64,000 nucleotides of DNA. It comes from Desulforegula conservatrix Mb1Pa. GTDB taxonomy: Bacteria > Desulfobacterota > Desulfobacteria > Desulfobacterales > Desulforegulaceae. Below the pieces are notes generated by a model, which did not search any database, had not been told where the DNA came from, and saw nothing but the letters and a program-made list of their open reading frames with translations. Made by a program: the position numbers and the translations under genes. The stretch spans positions 1 through 64,000 of the forward strand of contig NZ_AUEY01000004.1 of the NCBI RefSeq assembly GCF_000426225.1, written 5' to 3'. Positions 45,363-54,285 of the stretch are shown here, one piece after another (within the stretch, counting starts at the first letter, position 1; every line of letters begins with the position of its first letter).

Positions 45363-45695
45363 ATGAATAAGAGAATAAGAAGAAAAAAATGCCTGGGAGA
45401 ATTCAAGGAATTTTGCGCTCCAATAGCACTCAAGATAACTGCTGGAACTGATATGGAAGAATTCCTTAATGCTCTTCTTACAGAAGCTATTGAAGCAAAC
45501 GAATGCTGTCTCGGAGGCGGTGGCGACGATGAGGTTTTTGAAGGTTTCATCGAACTTGGGAACGCAAAAGACAAACCAGAGGAAAAACTTGAAAAAGTTG
45601 TCAACTGGATCAAAAGCAGATCAGAAGTTGAAAAAATTGTTACGGGCAGACTCACAGATGCATGGTATGGCCCATTCGACGAAATAGAAATTTAA
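45363..45695 (+). CDS. YggL family (DUF469) 50S ribosome-binding protein
   Basis: A 110-residue small protein resembling the YggL/DUF469 family: basic start NKRIRRKKCLGEFKEF, a central segment DMEEFLNALLTEAIEANECCLGGGG, and C-terminal helix with KVVNWIKSRSEVEKI ending in DAWYGPFD. YggL of E. coli binds 50S subunits, so a ribosome-associated role is plausible here. AGGAG precedes the ATG at a spacing of about nine bases. A hairpin at 45746-45774 follows the stop. Confidence 0.7.
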   Translation: MNKRIRRKKCLGEFKEFCAPIALKITAGTDMEEFLNALLTEAIEANECCLGGGGDDEVFEGFIELGNAKDKPEEKLEKVVNWIKSRSEVEKIVTGRLTDAWYGPFDEIEI

Positions 45696-45745
45696 TTTAG
45701 CCAGTTTCTGAAACTCCGTATCATAAAAATCTGATGAATTGAAAA

Positions 45746-45774
45746 TGTGGGAGGTTTTTTAAAAGCCCCCCACA
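45746..45774. terminator. Hairpin downstream of the YggL-like gene
   Basis: TGTGGGAGG pairs with CCCCCCACA apart from one mismatch, with an eleven-base AT-rich loop. No T-run follows on the plus strand, so this is a weak terminator call. Confidence 0.4.
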
Positions 45775-45900
45775 CAACCAAAGCTTTCAAGCATCGAAAT
45801 CAACACCCCAGCTCCACCTATATCCATTAGTCTTTAAAGAATTATCTATTTCATGCAAAACCTCTTGGCCATTTACTCTTAAAAACAGAAGGAGATGCCA

Positions 45901-46149
45901 ATGACTTTTGAAACTACACGCTCAATCTTAGCATGGTGTTCATTAATCAATTTAGGTCTTTTGACATGGTGGTTTCTGTTTTTTGTGTTTGCGAGAAACT
46001 GGATGCTGAAAATCCACGGCAGATGGTTCAGGATTCCTGAAGACAGATTTGATTCGATTCATTATTCAGGGATGGCTTTTTACAAGATATGCATTCTTAT
46101 TTTCAATCTTGTGCCTTATCTTGCCATGAGGATTATAGTATCTCCATAA
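45901..46149 (+). CDS. DUF6868-like small membrane protein
   Basis: An 82-residue protein with two membrane helices (about 10-31 and 58-78) separated by the conserved loop WMLKIHGRWFRIPEDRFD and HYSGMAFYKI. I chose ATG 45901 because AAGGAG sits six bases upstream; an ATG at 45895 would touch that site. The pattern matches a small conserved family I know as DUF6868, of unknown function. A bidirectional terminator follows at 46179-46211. Confidence 0.7.
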   Translation: MTFETTRSILAWCSLINLGLLTWWFLFFVFARNWMLKIHGRWFRIPEDRFDSIHYSGMAFYKICILIFNLVPYLAMRIIVSP

Positions 46150-46178
46150 TGACAATGGTAAAAAGCCGACTAAAAAAA

Positions 46179-46211
46179 ATGGCAAATGCCTTTTTCAAAG
46201 GTGTTTGCCAT
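46179..46211. terminator. Bidirectional hairpin between convergent genes
   Basis: ATGGCAAATGCC and GGTGTTTGCCAT form a 12-bp stem with two mismatches and a nine-base loop. It lies between the ends of the DUF6868-like gene (plus) and the hydrolase gene (minus), with an A-run upstream that reads as a T-run on the minus strand. Confidence 0.65.
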
Positions 46212-46241
46212 AGTTTAAAATTTGACTGGGGAATAATGTGG

Positions 46242-46862
46242 TCAGCTTATTGCGGTCAGAGCCTTCTCATACAGATCATCTTCGTGGCCGACCCAGAAAT
46301 GATCCGCTTCTTCAATAGACTCAAAATAAACAGCTCTTGCCCAATCATTCATGACTTTTTTAACTGAAAACGGCCTACCAAGATTATCGTAACCACCAGA
46401 AATTATTTTCAATTCCAGATTAACCGATTTTTTATCAAAACCTATGAAATCCACAGGAGGTGACACCAGAAGCATGCCTTCCAGAGGAAATGAAGCAAGA
46501 AAACCTCTGCAAGCAGCTGAATGGCTTACCCAGCTGCCGTATGAGTATCCTGCAAGAAATACCGGGCTAAGTCCTTTTTCAACTATAAATGCTGCCGCCG
46601 CCGCAACATCCTGCATCTCGCCGTCTCCGCTTTCTGTATGATGGCCCTGGCTCGAGCCTGCACCCCTAAAATTAAATCTAAGGGTTGAATATCCTCTGTC
46701 CTTGAATACCGAAACCAGAGTCTCAACTACATTATTATACATATTCCCGCCATACAGCGGATGAGGGTGAGTTATTATCACGCCTTTCCCATTTATGCCT
46801 GACGGATCAAAAAGCCCTTCAAGCAGAAGCTCTCCTGATTTTATGGATATTTTCTCTTCCAT
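46242..46862 (-). CDS. Alpha/beta hydrolase, COG2945-like
   Basis: A 206-residue hydrolase. The N-terminal strand ends in VIITHPHPLYGGNMYNN, typical of the COG2945 group; the nucleophile elbow GYSYGSWV puts the catalytic serine near residue 97, the aspartate is probably in IISGGYDNLG and the histidine in EEADHFWVGHE near 190. No signal peptide is visible, so it is cytoplasmic. It is 21 bp downstream of the RNase D gene on the same strand and probably shares its transcript. Substrate unknown. Confidence 0.8.
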   Translation of the reverse strand: MEEKISIKSGELLLEGLFDPSGINGKGVIITHPHPLYGGNMYNNVVETLVSVFKDRGYSTLRFNFRGAGSSQGHHTESGDGEMQDVAAAAAFIVEKGLSPVFLAGYSYGSWVSHSAACRGFLASFPLEGMLLVSPPVDFIGFDKKSVNLELKIISGGYDNLGRPFSVKKVMNDWARAVYFESIEEADHFWVGHEDDLYEKALTAIS

Positions 46863-46883
46863 TTTCTGCCTTTTTCTTATGCC

Positions 46884-48029
46884 CTAATCTATGGTGTTCA
46901 AAAATTTAATAAGATCAGCCCCGATGGTTTTTATCTGCCAGGCCTTCATCTCCGGAATACAGCAAAGATCGTCACTGCTTCTCGGCATTTTGACCGCTAT
47001 TGTCGAAATAACAGCATTTTTCATTAAAAGTGGAGGATCTATGGAAATATTTGCGGCAACCTCATCCCTCCAGATCTTCAGCTTTCTTATTCTCTGGGGA
47101 AGTCCTGGCACAGATGGTTCAGGTCTTGATCTCGGATACCTCGGAAGCATTTCGTCTGGCAAGGTCATTGCCTCCTTTACAATCCTGATAAGATCATCGC
47201 CATACATATGAAGCTGTTTTATGGAAAGAAGCCTTGATTCGAAAAGTTTGTCTGTGTTGTCAGGACGGGTTATGGCTATTCTCATCAGGCTCTCGTTGCC
47301 AAGAACTTTAAAAAGTGGCCTGTCCCTTTTTTCAGCCATTTCAAATCTGAATTTCAGGAGTCCTTCAAGAATTGCAAGGCTTCTGCGATCAAGCCTTCCG
47401 GCGCCTTTAAATCTCTTGAAAAAAGGCTCGTCTCCATTATCCTGGGGCCTGACCATACTGAGGTTGTTGCACTCTTCCATCACCCAGGAAAGCCTTCCAA
47501 GGGATGCAAGTTTCTGCTGGAATTCTTCTGCGAGCTGGATAAGAAAAACAACATCAAATGCAGCATATTCAACCATTTCATCCGACAAAGGACGTTGGGA
47601 CCAGTCCTTTTTCTGAAATCTCTTGTCAAGATCTATACCGAAACGCTTTTGTATTACCGAATCAAGCCCTGTTTCTCTGAAACCAAGGAATCTGCTGGCT
47701 ATTTCAGTATCAAACAGATTGGATATTGTTATCCCGAAATCCCTGAAAAGAGATCTTACATCATAATCTGCTCCGTGGAACACTTTCTGGATTTCAGGAT
47801 TTGCAAAAACAGGCTTGAGAGCGGATAAATCAGAAGTGACAAGAGGATCTATTATGTATACAGCTGAATCAGCGCCTATCTGGATAAGACAGACTTTTTC
47901 CCTGAAGTGGAACATCGAATCAGCCTCAAGATCAACCGCCACCTTTTTTTTACCTAACAGCAGAGATGCGAGCTCTATAACCCCCTGATCTGATTCTATG
48001 AAGAAGAAATTGCTTTTGAACTGTTTCAT
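46884..48029 (-). CDS. rnd: Ribonuclease D
   Basis: A 381-residue exoribonuclease of the DEDDy family. The conserved acidic residues are visible in KVAVDLEADSMFHF near 30-43, VFHGADYDVRSLFRDFGI near 90-107 and YAAFDVVFLIQLAEEF near 155-170, where the tyrosine and aspartate of the fourth motif are intact. An HRDC-type helical domain follows (about 215-290). It would trim 3' ends of tRNA precursors. The ATG follows GGAT. The gene is divergent from thrS, so both promoters lie in the 218-bp gap between them. Confidence 0.9.
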   Translation of the reverse strand: MKQFKSNFFFIESDQGVIELASLLLGKKKVAVDLEADSMFHFREKVCLIQIGADSAVYIIDPLVTSDLSALKPVFANPEIQKVFHGADYDVRSLFRDFGITISNLFDTEIASRFLGFRETGLDSVIQKRFGIDLDKRFQKKDWSQRPLSDEMVEYAAFDVVFLIQLAEEFQQKLASLGRLSWVMEECNNLSMVRPQDNGDEPFFKRFKGAGRLDRRSLAILEGLLKFRFEMAEKRDRPLFKVLGNESLMRIAITRPDNTDKLFESRLLSIKQLHMYGDDLIRIVKEAMTLPDEMLPRYPRSRPEPSVPGLPQRIRKLKIWRDEVAANISIDPPLLMKNAVISTIAVKMPRSSDDLCCIPEMKAWQIKTIGADLIKFLNTID

Positions 48030-48247
48030 ATTTTTAAATCCGTAAAGCCTGCGGAAAAAGTCCTTTTTATACCCTGTTAATTCAAACTTGCTATAATTTC
48101 ACATTTTTACTTGACCCACAAGATCGGTTCTCTTACATATCCGGGTATTTATAAAGAAAAATCTGTAATTCGTTCGTTTTTTTTCATATAATGCCCTAAT
48201 TTTTTTGCTCAAGCAAAAAATTACCACTCATTAATAAGGGTTTGAAA

Positions 48248-50164
48248 ATGATTCGCATCACACTTCCTGACAACAGTATTAGAACTTATGACAATCCTCC
48301 GTCCGGCCTTGATGTTGCAAAAAGCATATCTGAAGGCCTAGCAAGGGATTGCGTGGCAATGGTGCTCGATGAAGAGCTCGTTGACCTTTCAAAAATCATA
48401 GAAAAAGATTCAAAAGTCAAGCTCCTGACGACCAAGGATCCTGAATCACTCGAAATAATGCGTCACAGTGCGGCCCATGTAATGGCCCAGGCTGTTCTTA
48501 AAGTTTATCCGGAAGCAAAACTGACCATTGGGCCGGTTGTTGAAGAAGGATTCTACTATGATATCGACATGCCGCCTGTTTCAGAAGAGGCTTTTCCTAA
48601 AATAGAGGAAGAGATCCAGAAAATTGTAAAGGCCAAACTTCCATTCACAAGAGCTGAAATAGCCAAGGCAGAAGCACTCGAGCATTATAAAAACGAAAAA
48701 TACAAGGTGGAAATCCTTGAAGGTCTGGAAGACGGTAAAATATCGTTTTACAGTCAGGGAGATTTTACTGACCTTTGCCGTGGCCCCCATATTCCGCACA
48801 CAGGATTCATCAAGGCGGTAAAACTTATGAGGGTTTCAGGCGCTTACTGGAGGGCTGACCAGAATAATGCCCAGCTCCAGAGAATATACGGCACAGCTTT
48901 TTTCGACAAAAAAGATCTGAACGAATATCTGACCATGATCGAGGAAGCAAAGAAGCGTGACCACAGAAAAGTCGGGCCTGCGCTTGATCTCTTCAGCTTC
49001 CATGATGAAGCTCCGGGCATGCCTTTTTTCCACGCGAAAGGAATGGCTCTTTGGAATTCACTTCTCGAATACTGGAGAGAAGAACACAGGGCAGCAGGTT
49101 ATGTTGAAACAAAAACTCCTGTAATGCTCATGAAAACCCTGTGGGAAAAGAGCGGCCACTGGGCAAATTACCGCGAGAACATGTATACATCTGTCGTGGA
49201 TGAGCGTGAATACGCAATAAAGCCAATGAACTGCCCTGGCGGGATGATTCTTTTCGGAATGAAAAATCATTCCTATAAAGATCTGCCCCACAGAGCAGCA
49301 GAAATCGGTCTTGTTCACAGGCACGAGCTGAGCGGAGTTCTTTCAGGGCTTTTCAGGGTAAGGGCTTTCCATCAGGATGACGCACATATTTTCATGACTC
49401 CTGATCAGATCCAGGATGAAATCCTTGGAGTTCTCAGGCTTGTAGACAGAGTTTATTCGACTTTCGGCCTTAGCTTCCATCTTGAGCTTTCCACAAGACC
49501 AGAAAAGTCCATTGGAAGCGACGAGCAGTGGGAAATTGCGACAAACGGCCTTCAGTCCGCCCTTGATCAATATGGCCAGCCATACAAGATCAACGAAGGC
49601 GACGGTGCGTTCTACGGCCCTAAAATTGACATCCACATAAAGGATGCAATCGGCAGAACCTGGCAGTGCGGAACAATTCAGCTCGACATGTCCCTGCCTG
49701 AAAGATTCGATCTTTCTTACATAGGCTCTGACAATGAAAAACACAGACCAATCATGATACACAGGGTTGTTTTCGGATCAATCGAAAGATTCATTGGAAT
49801 TCTGACAGAACATTTTGCAGGAAAATTCCCGCTATGGCTGGCTCCTGTCCAGATTGTTCTTCTTCCCATGAATGAAGAGCTTGCTGATTATGCGGCAGAG
49901 CTGAAAAACATCCTTGAAAAGGAAAGTCTCAAGACAGAAATTGACCAGAGAAATGAGAGTCTCAAGAAAAAGGTGCGTGATGCACAGCTTTCACAGATTC
50001 CTCTGATTCTCACTGTCGGAAACAAGGAAAAGGACGAAAAAACAGTTGCCGTCAGAACCCTCGACGGAACAGTTAAACAGGGAATGCCGATTGATGCTTT
50101 CCTTGAAAAAGTTAAGGCTCATATCAAGTCCAGAAAAATGAATCTTGATATTTTTGCTGAATAA
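48248..50164 (+). CDS. thrS: Threonyl-tRNA synthetase
   Basis: A 638-residue class II aminoacyl-tRNA synthetase. The N-terminal TGS domain (IRITLPDNSIRTYDN) is followed by the editing domain with HSAAHVMAQAV and the CRGPHIPHTG motif, and by the catalytic core with motif 2 GLFRVRAFHQDDAHIF, the zinc site including PMNCPGG near 334, and DGAFYGPKIDI. The C-terminal anticodon-binding domain ends LDIFAE. I place the start at ATG 48248, preceded by AAGGG; an alternative TTG at 48242 is less likely. The hairpin at 50173 follows the stop. Confidence 0.96.
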   Translation: MIRITLPDNSIRTYDNPPSGLDVAKSISEGLARDCVAMVLDEELVDLSKIIEKDSKVKLLTTKDPESLEIMRHSAAHVMAQAVLKVYPEAKLTIGPVVEEGFYYDIDMPPVSEEAFPKIEEEIQKIVKAKLPFTRAEIAKAEALEHYKNEKYKVEILEGLEDGKISFYSQGDFTDLCRGPHIPHTGFIKAVKLMRVSGAYWRADQNNAQLQRIYGTAFFDKKDLNEYLTMIEEAKKRDHRKVGPALDLFSFHDEAPGMPFFHAKGMALWNSLLEYWREEHRAAGYVETKTPVMLMKTLWEKSGHWANYRENMYTSVVDEREYAIKPMNCPGGMILFGMKNHSYKDLPHRAAEIGLVHRHELSGVLSGLFRVRAFHQDDAHIFMTPDQIQDEILGVLRLVDRVYSTFGLSFHLELSTRPEKSIGSDEQWEIATNGLQSALDQYGQPYKINEGDGAFYGPKIDIHIKDAIGRTWQCGTIQLDMSLPERFDLSYIGSDNEKHRPIMIHRVVFGSIERFIGILTEHFAGKFPLWLAPVQIVLLPMNEELADYAAELKNILEKESLKTEIDQRNESLKKKVRDAQLSQIPLILTVGNKEKDEKTVAVRTLDGTVKQGMPIDAFLEKVKAHIKSRKMNLDIFAE

Positions 50165-50172
50165 AAAATGTG

Positions 50173-50202
50173 GGGTGCTCAAGCCGCAAGGCTTGCGCAC
50201 CC
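50173..50202 (+). terminator. GGTGCG-type hairpin after thrS
   Basis: GGGTGCTCAAGCC, loop GCAA, GGCTTGCGCACCC: a 13-bp stem with one mismatch, followed by CTTTAC. It probably terminates thrS and is the reverse-oriented relative of the hairpin at 31126. A dispersed repeat copy follows directly. Confidence 0.65.
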
Positions 50203-50210
50203 TTTACTAT

Positions 50211-50257
50211 GCCTCCGGCGGGTCGCTTTTTTGTAAAAAAGCTCCGCAAAAAACTTT
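50211..50257 (-). repeat. Dispersed hairpin repeat, copy 9 (reverse, full length)
   Basis: GCCTCCGGCGGGTCGCTTTTTT, GT, AAAAAAGCTCCGCAAAAAACTTT. It follows the thrS hairpin immediately, and together they fill most of the gap before the VanZ-like gene. Confidence 0.85.
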
Positions 50258-50308
50258 CTATACTGGACCAGAAAATCACGATAGTTGAGGGCTAAACAAA
50301 AAGCTATA

Positions 50309-50722
50309 ATGACATCCAACACAAAACAAAAACTCTTTGCCTGGCTTCCGGTTCTTTTATATTTTGGATTGATTTTTTACGAGTCATCCCATCCTCTGCC
50401 CAAAGGATTCCCCACCAAATGGAATTTCGACAAGTTATGCCATTTTTTCGCTTACCTTGTTGCCGGCATACTTGTACTCAGAGCTGTTCGAACTATCCCC
50501 AAATTAAAATCTCCAGCTATTTCAGCCGCAATCAGCATCGTGACTGTTTCTTTATACGGAGTGTCAGACGAACTGCATCAGTGCTTTGTTCCATCAAGAT
50601 GCGCAGATCGTTACGACCTTATCGCCAACATACTCGGATGTACAGTTGGCGTACTTTTATATGCATACATATTCCGCATCAGGAAAAAAGAACTCCTTTT
50701 CGAAGAGATTCGGAAAGTCTGA
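50309..50722 (+). CDS. VanZ-like family membrane protein
   Basis: A 137-residue protein with four likely membrane helices and the VanZ-type motif SDELHQCFVPSRCADRYDLIANILG near 80-105 (key residues Asp, Glu, His, Gln, Asp and Asn). The first cytoplasmic or periplasmic loop has FYESSHPLP. I prefer ATG 50309 over a TTG at 50285. Its last 44 bases overlap the end of the convergent GCS2-family gene. VanZ-like proteins are linked to glycopeptide or envelope stress in other bacteria, but a function here is not established. Confidence 0.8.
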   Translation: MTSNTKQKLFAWLPVLLYFGLIFYESSHPLPKGFPTKWNFDKLCHFFAYLVAGILVLRAVRTIPKLKSPAISAAISIVTVSLYGVSDELHQCFVPSRCADRYDLIANILGCTVGVLLYAYIFRIRKKELLFEEIRKV

Positions 50723-51902
50723 ACCAGGTATCAAGAACAGCCTTTTCTCCGAAATCTTTACCAAGGGAAGAAACTATTCTTGAAGACAAATTTCTTTCAA
50801 GAATAATTTCAAGACTGTCATTAAAAGGCGATAGTTCGGAGCAGTCAGATGACAGTTTTTCGTAAATACTTTTTACGGCATCCCCTGCCCTTGCCTTTTC
50901 TCCGCCAATGCCAAAAAAAGCAAGGAATTCAGAATCTTTAATCTCAGCATCTCCGCCCTTTTCAAAGCATTTAAAAAGAATATCCGCCAGCCTTTCAGTG
51001 GCAAAATTCTTATATTTGGAAAAAGGCGCGTACCTTTCTTCAGCAATTGCCTTCACAAGGTAAAAAACAAAAGCGCAAATCGATATATCGGCTTTCGGAC
51101 ATTCCTGGGTGTCTATGAGTCTTATTTCTATGGCATTTCGTTCAAAACGGGCAATCGCCCCCCTGGAATTTAGCCACTCATCCTGGAGTATTTCCTCAGG
51201 ATCATAAGGAGCAATATCTTTATACATGCTGGATAGGATTTTATCCCTGTACTCTGATTCTGAAAAAACAGGTTCTGGTATTATCATGCCTGCTATGGAA
51301 GGAATCTTTGCCTGGTTGTGTCTGTAAACATTGAGCCTTGTATCAGAAAAGCCGGTCAGCCGTCCTTCCATAACCGGCGAACTTGAGCTGATTGCGGGAA
51401 TAAGCGGAAGCACAAGCCTTATTGAGGAATGGAGCCTTGCAAATTCCTCATCGCCCTGAAAAGGCATGTTAATATGCACGCTCTGGAGATTCGACCATCC
51501 ATGCCCCTTGCATCCGAATATCCGGTCGTATGCGTTATAAATGGTTTTGTCGCCATAGGGCCATAAAACAGTGTCAGTATCAGGCTTCATAAAAGGATGC
51601 ATGCCGCCCGGAAGAAGCATGGCATAATATTTTTCAAGCTTTTTATTAACTATATCAGCCTGTTTTTGGAATTCACCTGAAAGGCCGTCAAAGGATGAAA
51701 CAGGAGAGGCGAGCTTGAACTCTATCACATGTGAGACAAGTTCATTAGACCAGTTGATGACGCCCATTTCAATCTCATTTTCAATTGTTCCGTCCGGCAG
51801 GGTCAGAAGCTTTTCCGCAAGCGGCCTTACAGAAAGGGAATCCTTGTCAACGATCATATATTCGATTTCAATACCAACAGCTTCAAAAATGGAATAAGTC
51901 AT
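50679..51902 (-). CDS. GCS2-family glutamate-cysteine ligase-like protein
   Basis: A 407-residue enzyme of the glutamine synthetase-like GCS2 family. It begins SIFEAVGIEIEYMIVD, with the metal-binding EIEY, and has the core features MGVINWSNELVSHVIEFK, VHINMPFQG and AIEIRLIDTQECP near 270, which match carboxylate-amine ligases that join an amino group to a carboxylate (glutamate or similar) using ATP. Whether it makes gamma-glutamylcysteine cannot be told. Its gene is on the same strand as the ATP-grasp/C39 pair, with one divergent gene between. GGAG precedes the ATG. Confidence 0.85.
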   Translation of the reverse strand: MTYSIFEAVGIEIEYMIVDKDSLSVRPLAEKLLTLPDGTIENEIEMGVINWSNELVSHVIEFKLASPVSSFDGLSGEFQKQADIVNKKLEKYYAMLLPGGMHPFMKPDTDTVLWPYGDKTIYNAYDRIFGCKGHGWSNLQSVHINMPFQGDEEFARLHSSIRLVLPLIPAISSSSPVMEGRLTGFSDTRLNVYRHNQAKIPSIAGMIIPEPVFSESEYRDKILSSMYKDIAPYDPEEILQDEWLNSRGAIARFERNAIEIRLIDTQECPKADISICAFVFYLVKAIAEERYAPFSKYKNFATERLADILFKCFEKGGDAEIKDSEFLAFFGIGGEKARAGDAVKSIYEKLSSDCSELSPFNDSLEIILERNLSSRIVSSLGKDFGEKAVLDTWFRLSESLRKGVLFS

Positions 51903-52235
51903 TTTTTCTCCGTTTTCAGATCAGGTTGATGCGTAGCCTTTCATCAAAGACCTTTGAGTGCAAAATTTCCACAGACTATAGCTTCATGGATGGCAGATCA
52001 AGTATTTCTGAATTATTTACCTGGTTAATCCAGTGGATCAGCACCATCTTTAGTTAGCCCCAAAAGCTGGCCAAGCATTAAGTCTATTCCTTATTTATCA
52101 ATATTGACTTGCGTTGTTATAGATTTATACTTCTTTTAGAATCCATAAATAAAGAAATGTTGAACAGACCGAGCAATGATGTTCCTTGATTTTATTAAAA
52201 AATCATTATCATCATGGCTCTTATCGGAGGCCGAA
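51903..52235. other. Divergent intergenic region
   Basis: This 333-bp gap separates the GCS2-like gene (minus) and the His-rich protein gene (plus). The clear element is a sigma-70 promoter at 52104-52131. I see no gene in the rest. Confidence 0.6.
52104..52131 (+). promoter_or_regulatory. Sigma-70-type promoter
   Basis: TTGACT, 16 bases, TATACT: both hexamers have only one mismatch from consensus. The expected start point is about 95 bases upstream of the ATG at 52236. It should drive the His-rich secreted protein. Confidence 0.7.
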
Positions 52236-52748
52236 ATGAAAACGGATCGCATTTTAAACGCAATCGTACTTTTATCGGGCATGTTTATTTTTTTATTCAT
52301 TGCCCCAAGCTGGGTTCAAGCAGGATATTATGTTTCCAAGCATGGAGGAATAAACCATACCCCCGCAGGATATCATTCCTACAAAGAACCTTGGCTCGAT
52401 GTGAACATTTTCAGCCCGGTGCCTTCAAGGGTTCAGGAATACAGGACTTATGAACGTCATTATAATAATTATGATGACGATGGATATATGTATTCTGATC
52501 ACAATCATCACAAAAAATATCATTACAAACACCATAAAAAGCATGGCCCGCCTCCTGGCTGGTATACAAGGGTAAGGCCCGGATATGTTATGCCGCCTGA
52601 TATATATGTATACAGAGAACCTGTTCCCCAATATATCATGGTCAAAATGCCTCCCCAGCCGCCTGGGGTCATTCATGTAATGATTGGCGGAAAAATAGTC
52701 AGGCTGATGGAGGCGACGCTGACGATAATGGATGTATTTGATATGTAA
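52236..52748 (+). CDS. Secreted His/Tyr-rich small protein
   Basis: A 170-residue protein. The start at 52236 is set by GGAGG five bases upstream; an in-frame ATG at 52176 has none. A signal peptide ends at about PSWVQA (residue 29). The mature protein is rich in His, Tyr and Pro, with a dense patch of nine or more histidines (DHNHHKKYHYKHHKKHG near 90-106) followed by PPPGW and REPVPQY. No domain is recognised. The His patch could bind metal ions or act in the envelope. It has its own promoter and terminator and lies between the two minus-strand ligase genes. Confidence 0.65.
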   Translation: MKTDRILNAIVLLSGMFIFLFIAPSWVQAGYYVSKHGGINHTPAGYHSYKEPWLDVNIFSPVPSRVQEYRTYERHYNNYDDDGYMYSDHNHHKKYHYKHHKKHGPPPGWYTRVRPGYVMPPDIYVYREPVPQYIMVKMPPQPPGVIHVMIGGKIVRLMEATLTIMDVFDM

Positions 52749-52758
52749 TTCTAAATTT

Positions 52759-52792
52759 AAAGCCGCTAAGGAAGAGTCTTCCAAGCGGCTTT
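52759..52792. terminator. Bidirectional terminator
   Basis: AAAGCCGCT and AGCGGCTTT form a nine-base stem, with an inner GGAAGA/TCTTCC stem on top. It lies between the ends of the His-rich protein gene (plus) and the ATP-grasp gene (minus) and can serve both. Confidence 0.8.
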
Positions 52793-52827
52793 AGGTTTTC
52801 AAATGCAGGCAAAATTTCTAATCGAAA

Positions 52828-54285
52828 CTACACAGCCTTTTTCCTTCTCACGCTCTCCATAAAATGGTTCATTATTTTAAGATAAAGTCCTTCCTTCATC
52901 ACATCATCTTCAATGCCGCTGTCTATGCTTGGGTTATCATTTACCTCGATCACATAATTTTTACTCTCGAATGTCTTGATGTCGATTCCATAAAGACCTT
53001 CGCCGATCAGCCTTGAAGCGCGTAGAGCCATTTTTATTACAGCGTCAGGCACATCTTCAATTTTCAGGGCTTCGGTATTACCCATTTCGACCGATGTTTT
53101 TTTCCACTCGACTATCTGCCAGTGGGAGCCTGCCATATAATACTTACAGGCGTAGATGACCTCTCCGGCAAGTGTTCCAATGCGCCAGTCAAAGGCTGTA
53201 GGCATGAATGCCTGGGCTATTATGAGTTCTGATTTCTGGAGCATCTGACCGGCTTTAATCATGAAATCATCATAATCCTCTGCCTTTACAACGCCCTGGG
53301 AGAATGAACTGTCAGGCTGCTTGATTATGCATGGAAAGCTGAGCCTCGAAACAACCTTATCAAGGCTCTTCCTGTTTATAATGACTGTATCAGGCGATGG
53401 GATTCTGTGCTGACCAAGAAGCTCTGCAAGATAGACCTTGTTCGTGCACCTTATGATGGACTGGGGATCATCAATAACAAAAAGCCCTTCTGCCTCTGCC
53501 CTCTGGGCAAATTTGAAGGTATGATGATTAACTGCGGTCGTTTCACGGATAAAAAGGGCATCAAATACTGGAAGCCTGTGATAGTCATTCTTTGTGATGA
53601 TTTCTGTATTGAATCCGCATGACTCGGCAGCTTTTTCAAATTTTGAAATAGCCTTTGCATCTGACGGAGGCATTTTTTCATCTGGGTCTATCAGAATTGC
53701 AAGATCATACACCCTGCTCTTCCTGCGCCTCTGCTTTTGTTCATGCCCTTCGAGATAAGCTCCGGCAAAATCTATCACATATGGAAAGTGATTTTCAGGG
53801 ATATCACTGACCGCAATCATGCTGACATTTCTAAGATGCCATTTACCATCTTTCTTAAAGAAAAAAGCCCTTAGAAACGGACATCTGAACAGGTTGAAAA
53901 GCTCCATGCTTAGCCTGTCGTACTTCATGGCAAGATTTTTGCCGAAATAGATGCTCAGCTCAAAGGTTTCCGACTGTATCTGTTTGAAACTTTTCTGAAT
54001 TATTTCATCCATCTCCTCACTTACAAGGCGCATTACTGATCTTGATTTCAGATCAAGTATGGATGTTATGGACGGGAAAGCCTTATGCCCCCTTGCCGCT
54101 GCAATGAGCGAGACATAATATCCCATTGTCTGATATCTGTATGACTTGCACAGATTAAAAACCCTGGTTCTTCTTGGAAGATCACCAAGACGGCTTTCAA
54201 GATAATCACGCGCTGAAACAACGCCGACATTGGGTATATTGAGTGGCCAGTTTTTGGGATTATCAACCACCAGAAGTACGTTCAT
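52828..54285 (-). CDS. RimK-like ATP-grasp ligase with RLAN N-terminal domain
   Basis: A 485-residue ligase. The N-terminal region (about 1-190; NVLLVVDNPKNWPLNIPNV start, then NLCKSYRYQTMGYYVSLIAAAR) matches the RLAN domain found before some ATP-grasp modules. The C-terminal ATP-grasp part (about 270-480) has SFPCIIKQPDSSFSQGV, AFMPTAFDWRIGTLAGE and the metal-binding VIEVNDNPSID with Glu447 and Asn449. It would form an amide bond between a carboxylate and an amino group using ATP, as RimK does when it adds glutamate. The start overlaps the stop of the C39-like gene (TGATG), so the two are translationally coupled. Confidence 0.88.
   Translation of the reverse strand: MNVLLVVDNPKNWPLNIPNVGVVSARDYLESRLGDLPRRTRVFNLCKSYRYQTMGYYVSLIAAARGHKAFPSITSILDLKSRSVMRLVSEEMDEIIQKSFKQIQSETFELSIYFGKNLAMKYDRLSMELFNLFRCPFLRAFFFKKDGKWHLRNVSMIAVSDIPENHFPYVIDFAGAYLEGHEQKQRRRKSRVYDLAILIDPDEKMPPSDAKAISKFEKAAESCGFNTEIITKNDYHRLPVFDALFIRETTAVNHHTFKFAQRAEAEGLFVIDDPQSIIRCTNKVYLAELLGQHRIPSPDTVIINRKSLDKVVSRLSFPCIIKQPDSSFSQGVVKAEDYDDFMIKAGQMLQKSELIIAQAFMPTAFDWRIGTLAGEVIYACKYYMAGSHWQIVEWKKTSVEMGNTEALKIEDVPDAVIKMALRASRLIGEGLYGIDIKTFESKNYVIEVNDNPSIDSGIEDDVMKEGLYLKIMNHFMESVRRKKAV

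Noticed and set aside
50679-50722. Frame error at the VanZ-like/GCS2-like junction
   Set aside because: Both convergent genes have normal-looking C-termini; a 44-bp tail overlap between convergent genes is acceptable.
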